45,891 nucleotides of DNA, from assembly GCA_002305015.1 (NCBI GenBank), contig DBPW01000009.1:1-45891 (forward strand), written 5' to 3'. Numbering within the stretch: position 1 is the stretch's first letter; every line of letters starts with the position of its first letter. The position numbers and the translations under genes are program-made. The notes beneath the pieces are model-generated. The model ran no database searches and was not told the origin of the DNA. It saw only the letters and a program-made list of their open reading frames with translations. Source of the DNA: Bacteroidales bacterium UBA1410. Lineage in GTDB: Bacteria > Bacteroidota > Bacteroidia > Bacteroidales > Dysgonomonadaceae. Below, in pieces: positions 33,460 to 43,103 of this stretch.

Positions 33460-34683
33460 ATGCCTCCCAAACGAAGAGTCATCAACGACCCGGTATTCGG
33501 ATTTATCAATATTCCTAACGAATTTATCTACGATATCATTCAACATCCCTACCTGCAGCGCCTAAATCGCATCCGGCAATTGGGGGTCACCTCTTTTGTC
33601 TATCCCGGTGCACAACACACACGCTTTCACCATTCTATCGGGGCCATGTATCTGATGAACGAAGCGTTGAAAAACCTCAAAGAAAAAGGTCACAACATAT
33701 CGAATGAAGAATACAATGGTGCACTGGCCGCTATTCTTTTGCACGATGTGGGTCACGGTCCGTTTTCCCACATATTGGAGTATACCCTCGTGAAAAATAT
33801 CCGTCATGAAGAGATTTCGCTGCTCTTGATGCAACAATTAAACGAAGAATGGAATGGTAAACTGCAGACTGCCATTGCAATATTCACCGACACTTACCCC
33901 AAACATTTTCTCCACCAATTGGTTAGCGGACAACTGGATGTTGATCGGTTGGATTATCTGCGCCGCGACAGTTTTTTTACCGGCGTAAACGAGGGGAACA
34001 TCGGTTCGGCGCGCATCATAAAAATGATGGATGTGCGCAACGATCATTTGGTTATCGACTCGAAAGGCATTTATTCGATCGAGAATTTTCTTTTGTCGCG
34101 TCGATTGATGTACTGGCAGGTTTATCTGCACAAAACGGCGGTTGCAGCCGAAAAAATGCTCATCAACACCCTTACTCGGGCAAAAGAGCTTGCCACACAA
34201 GGAGAAAAACTTTTTGCCTCTCCTTCCCTCTCCTATTTTCTGGGGAAAAATGTCACCCTAGCCAATTTCCAAAACAACGGCGAAGCCTTGCATTATTTTG
34301 TCGATCTTGACGATAACGACATATGGTCTGCTTTAAAAGTGTGGACGTCTCACCCCGATAAAGTGCTCTCCCTGCTCAGCAACGGCATGGTCAACCGCAA
34401 ATTGTTTAAGATAGAAATCACGGCAAAAAAGCAACAAGCTTCAAAAGCAGAAGAATTCGTAAAAAAATACGAACACAAATACAATCTTTCGGAGCACGAA
34501 GCCCGTTACCTCATTTCGTACGATGAAATTACCACCAACATGTATAGCGAAGAGGAAGAAAGCATCGATATTTTGTACAACGACGGTTCCATTAAAGATA
34601 TCTCGCTTGCATCCGATATGCTGAATCCCGAATTGCTGTCAAAAAAAATAGGCAAATATTATTTTGCCTATTTACGCGATTAA
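33460..34683 (+). CDS. HD-domain phosphohydrolase
   Basis: A 407-residue cytoplasmic HD-superfamily enzyme (COG1078 type). Metal-binding residues: His58 in TRFHHSIG, His95-Asp96 in LLHDVGHGPFSH, and the later Asp in QLDVDRLDYLRRDS (about 160). The C-terminal 180 residues are the family-specific extension. Relatives include dNTP triphosphohydrolases and the SAMHD1-like group; actual substrate is not fixed by sequence. Last gene of the purM run, 25 bases after pyrF, and followed by a terminator. Confidence 0.88.
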   Translation: MPPKRRVINDPVFGFINIPNEFIYDIIQHPYLQRLNRIRQLGVTSFVYPGAQHTRFHHSIGAMYLMNEALKNLKEKGHNISNEEYNGALAAILLHDVGHGPFSHILEYTLVKNIRHEEISLLLMQQLNEEWNGKLQTAIAIFTDTYPKHFLHQLVSGQLDVDRLDYLRRDSFFTGVNEGNIGSARIIKMMDVRNDHLVIDSKGIYSIENFLLSRRLMYWQVYLHKTAVAAEKMLINTLTRAKELATQGEKLFASPSLSYFLGKNVTLANFQNNGEALHYFVDLDDNDIWSALKVWTSHPDKVLSLLSNGMVNRKLFKIEITAKKQQASKAEEFVKKYEHKYNLSEHEARYLISYDEITTNMYSEEEESIDILYNDGSIKDISLASDMLNPELLSKKIGKYYFAYLRD

Positions 34684-34714
34684 GAATCCTTTGCGGAATT
34701 AGGATTCTTTTTTA
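34682..34714 (+). terminator. Terminator of the purM-pyrF-HD transcript
   Basis: Perfect 9-bp stem AAGAATCCT (34682-34690) / AGGATTCTT (34701-34709), 10-base loop, T-run. The stem overlaps the HD gene's stop codon. Confidence 0.88.
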
Positions 34715-34868
34715 TGATTTAGCAATCCATTGAGTATTGGTGGGCATTTACCCACTCTATACTCATTATGAGATTTTCATTTTTTGTGTGATTGATAAAT
34801 GCTTACAGGATTCATCCTTCTTTACAGGATTAACAATTCCTTAATAAAAAATCGAGAATCGTTTGATC

Positions 34869-35804
34869 TTAAATGAGATACAATGAACTGATAGACTCAT
34901 TGCTGCAAACGCGCTGAATCGCATTGGCAAACATTTCGGCCACAGAAAGTATTTTCACTTTTTCCGATTTTTTTGAGTAAGGGATGCTATCGGTAAACAC
35001 AATTTCAGCCAACGCCGATCGATTCACTCTTTCCGAAGCAGGATCAGACATCACGGCATGACTGGCAATGGCACGCACCGATTTCGCTCCTTTTTGAAGC
35101 ATAATATCGGCTGCGCGGGTAATGGTTCCGGCCGTATCCACAATATCGTCAATGAGCACAACATCCATATCTTTTACATCTCCAACCACTTCCATATTCG
35201 AGATTTCGTTGGCTTTTTTCCGTGCTTTATAACAGATGACCATAGGACAGCCAAAAAATTTGGCATAGGCACTCGCTCTTTTCGTACCTCCCACATCAGG
35301 GGCAGCAATGACCAGGTTTTTGAGATTTAACTCTTTGATGTACTCAATAAAAACTCCCGAAGCATATAAGTGATCCACCGGAACATTAAAAAAACCTTGA
35401 ATCTGATCGGCATGCAAATCCATTGTCATCAGTCGGTTAATACCCGCAACGCTAAGTAAATCGGCAATTAATTTGGCGCCGATGCTAATTCGGGGTTTAT
35501 CTTTTCTGTCTTGACGTGCCCACCCAAAATAGGGAATAACAGCTACAATAGATTTAGCCGACGCACGTTTGGCTGCATCAATCATCAGCAACAATTCCAT
35601 TAAATTATCCGAATTTGGAAATGTCGATTGAATCAGAAAAACTTGTTTCCCTCGAATAGATTCTTCGTACGACACGGCAAATTCTCCATCGGCAAAATGT
35701 TCAATAATCATATTACCGAGCGGGCAATTTAAGCTGTTGCAAACTTTTTCGGCAAAATAACGCGATTTTGATCCGGAAAAAATTTTAAAAGGTTTCTCTT
35801 GCAT
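34869..35804 (-). CDS. prs: Ribose-phosphate pyrophosphokinase
   Basis: Makes PRPP from ribose-5-phosphate and ATP, feeding purine, pyrimidine, His, Trp and NAD synthesis. 311 residues, class I. Motifs: FSGSKSRYFAEKV, IEHFADGEFAVSYEESIRGK, VIPYFGWARQDRKDKPR (flexible ATP loop), MDLHADQIQGFF and the PRPP-binding loop VVLIDDIVDTAGTI. The usual GRK-type DxxxK region reads VICYKARKKANEI. Single gene; -7 box at 35881-35888. Confidence 0.96.
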   Translation of the reverse strand: MQEKPFKIFSGSKSRYFAEKVCNSLNCPLGNMIIEHFADGEFAVSYEESIRGKQVFLIQSTFPNSDNLMELLLMIDAAKRASAKSIVAVIPYFGWARQDRKDKPRISIGAKLIADLLSVAGINRLMTMDLHADQIQGFFNVPVDHLYASGVFIEYIKELNLKNLVIAAPDVGGTKRASAYAKFFGCPMVICYKARKKANEISNMEVVGDVKDMDVVLIDDIVDTAGTITRAADIMLQKGAKSVRAIASHAVMSDPASERVNRSALAEIVFTDSIPYSKKSEKVKILSVAEMFANAIQRVCSNESISSLYLI

Positions 35805-35880
35805 GTTTATTATTCTATTGATCGATAATTAGTTAAATTTATCTGACAATTATTATCATCACCAAAGACGATTTGTGCTA

Positions 35881-35888
35881 CAAAAGTA
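35881..35888 (-). promoter_or_regulatory. -7 box of prs
   Basis: TACTTTTG on the minus strand, about 75 bases before the start; no clear -33 box. Confidence 0.4.
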
Positions 35889-35914
35889 CAAAAACTAACT
35901 CCAATAAAAGATTA

Positions 35915-37612
35915 TTACAAAAAAGAAATTTTATAAATCTCTCCGTCGTTCGCCTTTAGTTTTACTTTTAACGGATTTGAACGCGAAAAATCTATCGGGA
36001 ATTTTTCATCCGACAGCAGTGGCACGGCAATTGCCCTTTCGTGTTGCGCCACGTTGAAAAAATGGTACGCATGATCGGGAATCCAAACCGTAACTTCTTC
36101 CTCTTCATTTGAAAAATTGGCAATAACCAAAAGAAAATCCCTGTAATCGCCACGAATAAAAGCATATTGTTTCATGGAGTTGAACCCCGTATTGTCATAA
36201 TTTGCATACATCAAATCGTAAAAAAGCCCTTCGCGCAATGCATTTTCAAGATTACACAGTCGGATAAGTTTATGATAAAATCTTCGAAGCCTTTTCTCCT
36301 CTTCGGTAAGCAACTCTTCGTTCCATTGGCCGTTGTTGTTCCACCTTCTCACCGTATCCACCGACCAATAATCGAATATCGAAGTACGTCCGTCTCTTCC
36401 GCTGAAACCCTCTTCATCCATTCCTCGTTCGCCCAACTCCTGTCCGAAATACACCATCACGGGATTCACATTGATGCACGCCGTCACTATCATTGCGGCT
36501 TTTCCCTTCTCTCCGCTTTTCAGAAAAAAATCGGATGCGATGCGCTGTTCATCATGATTTTCCATGAAATTGATCATGTGATGCTGAATATCGCCTACTG
36601 TATTCAAAATAAACGTGATATCGGAAGAAGGGCGATAACCGCAGGCCACATCACGCAAGACGTCATAAAGTCCCACTTTATCGTACAAATAATCGAAAGT
36701 ATTATCGGCCAAAAAATCGCGATACACCGAAGGGTTATAAATCTCCGCAAAGAAAATAATGCCCGGAAATTGGGCTTTGACCTGAGGAATCACCCATTTC
36801 CAGAATTCCAATGGCACCATTTCGGCCATGTCGCATCGAAAACCGTCGACGTCTTTTGCTGCCCAATAAAACAGGATGTTTCTCATTTTTTTCCATGTGT
36901 CGGGAATAGGATCAAAAAATTTTCTGCGTTCATTCAAATAATCCACCCCATAATTGAGCTTCACCGTATCATACCAGTCGTATTCGCTCGGTCTGTTGGT
37001 AAAACAATCGTTTCCTGTGGCCTTTGCCGGATTTTCGGTATAATGAATTTCAATACCTTTGTCTTTTAGAAATTGCAAATCCAGCGGTTGACCGGGCAAA
37101 TAATAAAAATTGTTGTAGGGTGCAAAAGCAAGCGAGGTGTCGTCTTTCTCACCAAATTCGTCCACATGAGCCGGCTTGGTAACCGAGCGATAATTTCTGG
37201 CCAAATGATTGGGAACAAAGTCAATGAGAACCTTCAATCCTGCTTTATGCGTCCGGGCTATCAAGGCTTCAAATTCCGACATCCTCTCCTTCACGTTTAC
37301 AGCCAGATCGGGATCTACATCGTAATAATCCCTTACGGCATAGGGGGAACCTGCTTTTCCTTTCACAATTTCCGGAAATTGCAGCGGAATGCCGTATTGG
37401 GTATAATCGGTAGCAGAAGCATGAGCAAGCACCCCGATATACCAAACATGCGTGTAGCCCGATTCCTTCAGCACTTCAAGCACGGTGTCGGTAATGTCAT
37501 TAAATTTTCCCGACCCATTTTCTTCTATTGTTCCATTGGACCTATTCGGCAAATTTTTATTTCCGAATAGTCGCGTAAGAATCTGATATACAATTATCTT
37601 ATTTTTTTGCAT
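35915..37612 (-). CDS. Cytoplasmic GH13 alpha-amylase-family enzyme
   Basis: A 565-residue glycoside hydrolase without signal peptide, so it should act on internal glycogen or imported maltodextrins. (beta/alpha)8 barrel motifs: VLIDFVPNHLAR (region I), DGFRCDMAEMVP with the nucleophile Asp (region II), IIFFAEIYN with the acid/base Glu (region III), and INFMENHDEQRIA (region IV). A C-terminal beta domain covers about 480-565. ENHDEQR and the Asn/Tyr-rich loop fit an alpha-amylase or branching-like subfamily; exact specificity is open. Its start overlaps the end of the patatin gene by 14 bases, so the two are coupled. Confidence 0.9.
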   Translation of the reverse strand: MQKNKIIVYQILTRLFGNKNLPNRSNGTIEENGSGKFNDITDTVLEVLKESGYTHVWYIGVLAHASATDYTQYGIPLQFPEIVKGKAGSPYAVRDYYDVDPDLAVNVKERMSEFEALIARTHKAGLKVLIDFVPNHLARNYRSVTKPAHVDEFGEKDDTSLAFAPYNNFYYLPGQPLDLQFLKDKGIEIHYTENPAKATGNDCFTNRPSEYDWYDTVKLNYGVDYLNERRKFFDPIPDTWKKMRNILFYWAAKDVDGFRCDMAEMVPLEFWKWVIPQVKAQFPGIIFFAEIYNPSVYRDFLADNTFDYLYDKVGLYDVLRDVACGYRPSSDITFILNTVGDIQHHMINFMENHDEQRIASDFFLKSGEKGKAAMIVTACINVNPVMVYFGQELGERGMDEEGFSGRDGRTSIFDYWSVDTVRRWNNNGQWNEELLTEEEKRLRRFYHKLIRLCNLENALREGLFYDLMYANYDNTGFNSMKQYAFIRGDYRDFLLVIANFSNEEEEVTVWIPDHAYHFFNVAQHERAIAVPLLSDEKFPIDFSRSNPLKVKLKANDGEIYKISFL

Positions 37613-38432
37613 GTATTTTTTTCTTAATTGATAAACATCTTTTCACGATCTCTTGTCCTTCCTTATCCATTACTTTTTGCGAAGCACACCTGGCACCAAG
37701 TTCCATCATGTCATTCGAGTGATTCAAATCGAACATGGAAAATTTTTCGATTCCTTCCGTTTCGATAAGAATATCGCATAACTTTCTGTCGATAAGCGTA
37801 TTTGAATTCGCCATCAAATTAAAGGTTCGTTCGATCATGTTTTTTAGATTGATTTTTTCCGGCGGAGGAATAATCAAAGAAACGTTTACTCCCACCACGT
37901 ACTTACATTTTTCCCGGATAACCGACACCGGAAAGTTTTTCAGCAGACCTCCATCCACATACGGAACGCCGTTAATGAGTTGAGGGTAAAAAACGATAGG
38001 GATGGAACACGAAGCAACCACGGCATCAACCAAAAAATCACCGTGCGAAAAAGTCACCGCGCGTGCCCGCTTCCAGTCGGTAGCCACGGCAATAAACGGA
38101 ATTTTGAGTTCTTCGAACGATTTTGCGCGCAAGTTTTTTTTAATAAACGATTGCAGCCCCGTTGTCTTAAAAAAACCTGCTGTAGGCCGGGTAAATTCAA
38201 TAAACTGTCGGAATTCCTTACCCTTAAAAAGTTCGCATATTTCATCCGGAGTGTAACCGTCGGCATAAAATACCCCCGCTAATGAACCGGCACTGGTTCC
38301 CACAATCACATCGGGCTTAAGGCCGGCTTCATCCAATATTTTCAGCGCTCCGAGATGGGCAAATCCTTTTGCACCACCTCCGCTTAATGCATATCCTAAA
38401 TTATAGGGGTAACGGGGACCAAAAAGTGTCAT
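37599..38432 (-). CDS. Patatin-like phospholipase
   Basis: Cytoplasmic lipid acyl hydrolase of the RssA/YlbK type, 277 residues. Oxyanion loop SGGGAKGFAHLG, nucleophile Ser47 in GTSAGS, and the dyad Asp160 in VDGGLLKNFP. No leader peptide and none of the barrel domain found in exported patatins. The C-terminus is Lys-rich. Substrate unknown; likely membrane lipid turnover. First gene of a two-gene unit with GH13, which overlaps it by 14 bases; the link between a lipase and an amylase is positional only. Confidence 0.92.
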   Translation of the reverse strand: MTLFGPRYPYNLGYALSGGGAKGFAHLGALKILDEAGLKPDVIVGTSAGSLAGVFYADGYTPDEICELFKGKEFRQFIEFTRPTAGFFKTTGLQSFIKKNLRAKSFEELKIPFIAVATDWKRARAVTFSHGDFLVDAVVASCSIPIVFYPQLINGVPYVDGGLLKNFPVSVIREKCKYVVGVNVSLIIPPPEKINLKNMIERTFNLMANSNTLIDRKLCDILIETEGIEKFSMFDLNHSNDMMELGARCASQKVMDKEGQEIVKRCLSIKKKIHAKK

Positions 38433-38566
38433 TATATAAAAGATTTAAAAAAATTTTAATAGCCTCACACCTAAAAGTGGGGTTCTTCATTACAAAAGTG
38501 ATCATTTTTTTCCGTATTCCCATGATTTAAGGCTTGAATTTATCAACAAGGAAGGAATAGCTGATT

Positions 38567-39037
38567 TCATCGAGGCAATTGTTCAAGCAAATTGCGAATA
38601 GATTGCTTCAAGACCGGATGAACGATATCGGGAGCAATTTCGGCAAAAGGAACCAGAACAAACCTACGCAAATGCATCCGCGGATGAGGTACCGTTAATT
38701 CCGGCGTATCTATTATGCAATCATCCGCCATCAATAGATCGATATCGATCACTCTGTCGGCATAATGACCATTTATACTTTTTTCTGTCCTTCCCAGTTG
38801 TTTCTCAATAGTTTGCGTTATTGCGAATGCCTCCTTAACCGGCGCATCCGACACCACTTCGCACACCGCATTTACAAACCAATTTCCCGATTGAAACCCT
38901 TCCGGCCGTGTTACATAAAAAGCGGATTTGGAAACGATTTTCCCAATCCGCTCTTCTATCTGTTTATAGGCCTCTTCTATATTTTTTTCCTTATCACCCA
39001 AATTCGAGCCTAAACCAAAAAAAATACGATGCGCCAT
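38567..39037 (-). CDS. folK: 2-amino-4-hydroxy-6-hydroxymethyldihydropteridine pyrophosphokinase
   Basis: Transfers pyrophosphate from ATP to the pterin in folate synthesis. 156 residues. Motifs: FFGLGSNLGDKEKNIEEA, the pterin loop FVNAVCEV, and RVIDIDLLMAD with two metal-binding aspartates, then VPHPRMHLRRFVLVPFAEI. Last gene of the ftsX operon, 14 bases after queA. Confidence 0.96.
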   Translation of the reverse strand: MAHRIFFGLGSNLGDKEKNIEEAYKQIEERIGKIVSKSAFYVTRPEGFQSGNWFVNAVCEVVSDAPVKEAFAITQTIEKQLGRTEKSINGHYADRVIDIDLLMADDCIIDTPELTVPHPRMHLRRFVLVPFAEIAPDIVHPVLKQSIRNLLEQLPR

Positions 39038-39051
39038 TTAGCAATACTCCC

Positions 39052-40104
39052 TTAGTCAATAATCAGCATAGCATCGCCGTAAGCGCCAAAACGATATTTT
39101 TCTTTAACGGCCACATCATATGCATCCATCACCTTTTCGTAACCGCCAAAAGCACAAGCTGTCATCAATAAGGTAGAATAAGGCAAATGAAAATTCGTGA
39201 TGAATGCCGAAGGAAGGGTAAATTCATAGGGAGGAAAAATAAATTTATTGGTCCATCCCTCTCTCGGCTTCAAGTGTCCGTCGGTGCTCACACCGGTTTC
39301 AATAGCCCTCATCACAGAAGTACCTACCGCACATATCCTATGACCTTCGTCGTATGCCTCATTTACCCTTTCGCACAATTCTTCGGGAATGATCATGAAT
39401 TCGGAATCGATTTTATGTTTGGTAAGGTCTTCCACTTCGATATCCCGATAAATCCCCAATCCGCAATGGAGGGTAAGAAATCCGTAATCGATTCCTTTTA
39501 TCTCCATCCGCTTCATTAATTCGCGACTGAAATGCAGTCCGGCAGCGGGTGCCACAACGGCTCCCTCTTTTTCGGCAAAGATGGTCTGAAAACGCTCTTC
39601 ATCCATCGGCTCTGCACGTCGCCCCATGTATTCGGGAATCGGCGTCTCACCAACAGAATAGAGCAATTTTTTGAATTCTTCGTGCGGCCCGTCATACAAA
39701 AACCGAAGGGTACGTCCTCGTGACGTCGTATTATCGATTACTTCTGCAACGAGTTCTTCATTCTCGCCAAAATATAATTTGTTTCCGATGCGTATTTTTC
39801 GTGCCGGATTTACCAACACATCCCACAAATGCTGTTCAGGATTAAGTTCTCTCAACAGAAAGACCTCGATCTGCGCACCCGTTTTTTCCTTGTTTCCGAA
39901 TAATCTTGCCGGGAAAACTTTGGTATCGTTAAAAATAAAAAAATCCTTCTCCTCAAAATAATCCAATATGTTTTTAAAGATCGTGTGTTCGATTTCATCC
40001 GATTTTCGGTGCACAACCATCAGTCGCGATTCATCGCGATGAGGAGCAGGATATTTAGCGATAAGCTCCTCAGGAAGATTAAATTTGAATTGAGAAAGTT
40101 TCAT
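39052..40104 (-). CDS. queA: S-adenosylmethionine:tRNA ribosyltransferase-isomerase
   Basis: Builds epoxyqueuosine on tRNA from SAM and 7-aminomethyl-7-deazaguanine. 350 residues. Motifs: MKLSQFKFNLPEELIAKYP, FFIFNDTKVFPARLFG, APAAGLHFSRELMKRM, FLTLHCGLGIYRDIEVEDL, and AVGTSVMRAIE, TNFHLPYSTLLMTACAFGG. 20 bases after truB and 14 before folK, inside one operon with another tRNA-modifying gene. Confidence 0.96.
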   Translation of the reverse strand: MKLSQFKFNLPEELIAKYPAPHRDESRLMVVHRKSDEIEHTIFKNILDYFEEKDFFIFNDTKVFPARLFGNKEKTGAQIEVFLLRELNPEQHLWDVLVNPARKIRIGNKLYFGENEELVAEVIDNTTSRGRTLRFLYDGPHEEFKKLLYSVGETPIPEYMGRRAEPMDEERFQTIFAEKEGAVVAPAAGLHFSRELMKRMEIKGIDYGFLTLHCGLGIYRDIEVEDLTKHKIDSEFMIIPEELCERVNEAYDEGHRICAVGTSVMRAIETGVSTDGHLKPREGWTNKFIFPPYEFTLPSAFITNFHLPYSTLLMTACAFGGYEKVMDAYDVAVKEKYRFGAYGDAMLIID

Positions 40105-40124
40105 ATTACTCTAATAATTATTAA

Positions 40125-40826
40125 TTAACAAAGTTCATTACGTAGGTGTTCATCAAAAAAACGATCCAGCTCACTCACCTGCAAACACTCCTCAAGCGTT
40201 ACATCCCCTACCCTCGTTCGCACCAGTGCGGTAAGGTGGGCACCCGACCCCAATTCTCTACCTATATCTCTGGCCAGTGCCCTTATATAGGTGCCTTTAC
40301 TGCAAACCACTCGTATAGTTATTGTCGGCAATTCGCAAGCCAGCAATTCCACATTATCTATAACCAATAATTTGGGTTTTAGTTCAATGTCTGCATTTTT
40401 TCTGGCCAATTTATATGCCCTTTCCCCCTCTATTTTACATGCCGAATACGCAGGCGGAATCTGTTCGATTTTTCCGACAAATTTTTTCAATACATCGTTC
40501 ACCATCTCCTCCGTGATATGATGAGTGGGATAGGTGGTATCGACCGGTGTTTCCAAATCGAACGACGGTGTTGTGGCACCCAATCGAATGGTGGCCACAT
40601 ATTCTTTTGTTTGCGCCTGAAGCCGTTCTATTTCCTTCGTTTTTTTCCCCGTGCACACCACCATAACCCCTGTAGCCAATGGATCCAGCGTGCCCGTATG
40701 GCCTACTTTCAATTTCTTGATTTGCAATCTGCTGCAAATTTTGGCGCGAACAATGCTCACCACTTTAAACGACGTCCAATGCAACGGTTTATCGATATAT
40801 AAAATTTCTCCCTCAATAAAATCCAT
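40125..40826 (-). CDS. truB: tRNA pseudouridine(55) synthase
   Basis: Makes pseudouridine 55 in the T loop of tRNA. 233 residues. Catalytic Asp48 in VGHTGTLDPLATGV; GEILYIDKPLHWTSF at the start; PPAYSACKIEGERAYKLAR and VVCSKGTYIRALARDIG further on. I take the ATG at 40826, which shares one base with the uppP stop (TGATG), rather than the TTG one codon earlier. The start overlap means translation is coupled to uppP. Confidence 0.95.
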   Translation of the reverse strand: MDFIEGEILYIDKPLHWTSFKVVSIVRAKICSRLQIKKLKVGHTGTLDPLATGVMVVCTGKKTKEIERLQAQTKEYVATIRLGATTPSFDLETPVDTTYPTHHITEEMVNDVLKKFVGKIEQIPPAYSACKIEGERAYKLARKNADIELKPKLLVIDNVELLACELPTITIRVVCSKGTYIRALARDIGRELGSGAHLTALVRTRVGDVTLEECLQVSELDRFFDEHLRNELC

Positions 40827-41776
40827 CAAATTTGGTTTGAAATTATACCTGTACTCAACAGAATCAGCATTATTCCTCCAATGATGATTCTATAATACCC
40901 GAACGCTTTGAACCCATGTCGGGTAATGAAATCGATAAAAAATTTAATGGCTATCACGGCAACCAGAAAAGCAACCGCATTACCAACCAACAATAGTGTC
41001 AAATGGTCATTCAGTATGGCCATGCCGGCCGGATCTTTCATCAATTGATAAAGCTTGTAACCGGCTGCTGCAGCCATTGTGGGAACCGCCAGAAAAAAAG
41101 AAAATTCGGCCGCATTTTTTCGGTTCAATTTCACACTCATCCCACCCACTATGGTGGCAAACGAGCGAGAAACCCCCGGTATCATGGCAATGCACTGAAA
41201 ACACCCGATTTTCAGCGCCCGCTGCCACGTCATCGTCTGATCGGGAGAAGGTCTGCTAAACCATTTATCGACGAAAAGCATCACAATACCCCCGGCCACG
41301 AGCATCACGGCAACCACCAACACATTTTCCAGCAACAAATCGATCTGATCGCCCAACAACAACCCCAATATCCCTGCAGGAACAAGCGCTATGAGCAGTT
41401 TCCAATAAAAATCGAATTTATAAAACAACCGTTTCATACAGGCCATTGCGGTGGGACTTCCCTTTTGCTTTTCAGTCTTTTCCGCCATCCTGTCCTCCTT
41501 TTTTACACCCATGGTTGCAGTTGAACTTTCCCCTCCTTTTTCCGCCTCCGCGTCCACCATCTGAACAGGATTCAATCGGAAAAAACGTTGACGGTAAAGC
41601 ACCACCACCGACAAAATGGCGCCAAATTGAATCACAACCGTGAAAGCCTTCACAAAAGGAGTGCTTTCTATACCCAGCAATGCCTGGGTGATAATCATAT
41701 GCCCTGTGGACGAAACCGGAAGAAACTCGGTGAGTCCTTCCACCACAGCAATAATAATTGCCTCTACAACACTCAT
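40826..41776 (-). CDS. uppP: Undecaprenyl-diphosphatase, with hydrophilic insertion
   Basis: Membrane phosphatase that recycles the C55 lipid carrier for peptidoglycan and surface glycans; gives bacitracin resistance when abundant. ATG at 41776 yields the family start MSVVEAIIIAVVEGLTEFLPVSSTGH, with catalytic Glu and the SSTGH loop; the second active-site loop is MIPGVSRSFATIVGG. About eight hydrophobic segments. At 316 residues it is about 45 longer than usual: residues about 70-118 form a charged, Lys/Glu/Ser-rich insertion after the first helical hairpin. 28 bases after DUF3098. Confidence 0.94.
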   Translation of the reverse strand: MSVVEAIIIAVVEGLTEFLPVSSTGHMIITQALLGIESTPFVKAFTVVIQFGAILSVVVLYRQRFFRLNPVQMVDAEAEKGGESSTATMGVKKEDRMAEKTEKQKGSPTAMACMKRLFYKFDFYWKLLIALVPAGILGLLLGDQIDLLLENVLVVAVMLVAGGIVMLFVDKWFSRPSPDQTMTWQRALKIGCFQCIAMIPGVSRSFATIVGGMSVKLNRKNAAEFSFFLAVPTMAAAAGYKLYQLMKDPAGMAILNDHLTLLLVGNAVAFLVAVIAIKFFIDFITRHGFKAFGYYRIIIGGIMLILLSTGIISNQI

Positions 41777-41804
41777 TACAACCGCTAAAAGGAATAAATT
41801 ATTT

Positions 41805-42053
41805 TTACTTTTTTTCTTCCTCTTTTTTTGTTTTGGAAGGATAGAGAATTCCCACAATCATCAAAAGGAAACCGGCCAGGCAAACCATCGGCGCTATTTT
41901 AATGCGTCGCGCACTGAAAATATCCGGATTAAAACCGGTTTCCGCCGTCGTTCCCGGCCCCACCATCAACAAAAAACCAAGAACAATGATTGCTACGGCT
42001 ATTCCGCAGATAATGAGATTGGTTTTACTTAATGCAAAATTTTTTTGTGCCAT
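41805..42053 (-). CDS. DUF3098 small membrane protein
   Basis: An 82-residue protein with two hydrophobic helices (about 13-32 and 53-70) separated by a short loop ETGFNPDIFSARRIKIAP, and a charged tail KTKKEEEKK. The family DUF3098 is confined to Bacteroidetes and sits, as here, between ftsX and uppP. Function unknown; conserved position suggests envelope or division work. 36 bases after ftsX. Confidence 0.88.
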   Translation of the reverse strand: MAQKNFALSKTNLIICGIAVAIIVLGFLLMVGPGTTAETGFNPDIFSARRIKIAPMVCLAGFLLMIVGILYPSKTKKEEEKK

Positions 42054-42089
42054 ATTTTTTAATTAGAGCAAGATATTGCTATATATCGT

Positions 42090-42968
42090 TTAAACGTAAT
42101 ACAAACTGTCGGTATCCATTTTCAAATAATGGTTTACCGAGAAAAAGGTAGCCACACCCGTGATGACTATTCCCGACACCATGACGGCTCCAAAAATCAG
42201 GGTCATATCGGTTGTCGTTAAGATGGATTTCAAATCGGCATATTCCTTGCCAAAATAGTACAAAATTCCAAAAATGATCCCGTCGGCCAACAAGCCGGCA
42301 ATAACCCCCATTATCATATGATCTTTAACAAACGGTTTTCGAATAAATCCGTCCACGGCTCCCACCAGTTTCATGGTGTGAATCAGAAACCGTTTGGCAT
42401 AAATACTCAAACGTATGGTATTGCGGATCAATGTAAAAGAAATAAAAAGCAACACAGCCGTCAAAATCAGCAACACGGCCGTAATTTTAGATAAATTCGT
42501 ATTTATCAAATCAATAGCTTCCTGTTGATACAACACATCGTCAATGGTGCTTTCCGCTTTAATGATTTTGCTTACCTTGGCCAAACTATCCGTGTTGGCA
42601 TATTCCGATTTCAAAAAAATCTCGATACAATCCTGCGCCGGGTTATAGCCCAGCAACTCTTCGGGATCTTCGCCCAAATCTTTAATCAACAGCTCTTTAG
42701 CTTCTTCTTTGCTGATAAATCGAGACGATTTCACAAAAGGCAGGTTGTCCAATCGTTTTTTGGTTTCCGCCAGTTGTGCATCCGTAATATCGGAATCCAA
42801 CATGACGCTGAAACTCACATTTTCTTTCACAAATGCCGAAAGCCGTTTCCCCGCAAACAACGTAAGAATGGTAAGTCCCAACAACACCAAAACCAACGTA
42901 ATACTGATGATGGAGGTGAGCTTTGCATTAAAAAATCGTGCCTTGTTTACTCGGTATTTTTTCGTCAT
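42090..42968 (-). CDS. ftsX: Cell-division permease FtsX
   Basis: Permease partner of FtsE; together they activate peptidoglycan hydrolases at the septum. ATG at 42968 (292 residues) is preferred to the longer reading. One N-terminal helix (about 17-40), a periplasmic domain with SVMLDSDITDAQLAETKKRLD and FISKEEAKELLIKDLGEDP, then three helices in the FtsX/MacB fold (about 165-190, 215-240, 255-280). ftsE is not in the window. First gene of the operon ftsX-DUF3098-uppP-truB-queA-folK. Confidence 0.94.
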   Translation of the reverse strand: MTKKYRVNKARFFNAKLTSIISITLVLVLLGLTILTLFAGKRLSAFVKENVSFSVMLDSDITDAQLAETKKRLDNLPFVKSSRFISKEEAKELLIKDLGEDPEELLGYNPAQDCIEIFLKSEYANTDSLAKVSKIIKAESTIDDVLYQQEAIDLINTNLSKITAVLLILTAVLLFISFTLIRNTIRLSIYAKRFLIHTMKLVGAVDGFIRKPFVKDHMIMGVIAGLLADGIIFGILYYFGKEYADLKSILTTTDMTLIFGAVMVSGIVITGVATFFSVNHYLKMDTDSLYYV

Positions 42969-43103
42969 AATTATCCAGCGACCAAAAACGGGATGATGAG
43001 TGCACACCGGCCAACTTAGCCATTTTCCCGAATATTTTGCAAAGTAACAAAAAATATTGCCAATAAAATGAATGTATTCCCTAAATTATCTGAAAGCGTT
43101 TGT

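Noticed and set aside
36167..37069. 300-codon open frame antisense to the GH13 gene
   Set aside because: No start signals or domain; the GH13 catalytic motifs on the other strand are intact.
43030..43070. AT-only inverted repeat AATATTTT/AAAATATT between ftsX and the CCA gene as a terminator
   Set aside because: No GC pairs and no fitting T-run; too weak to call.
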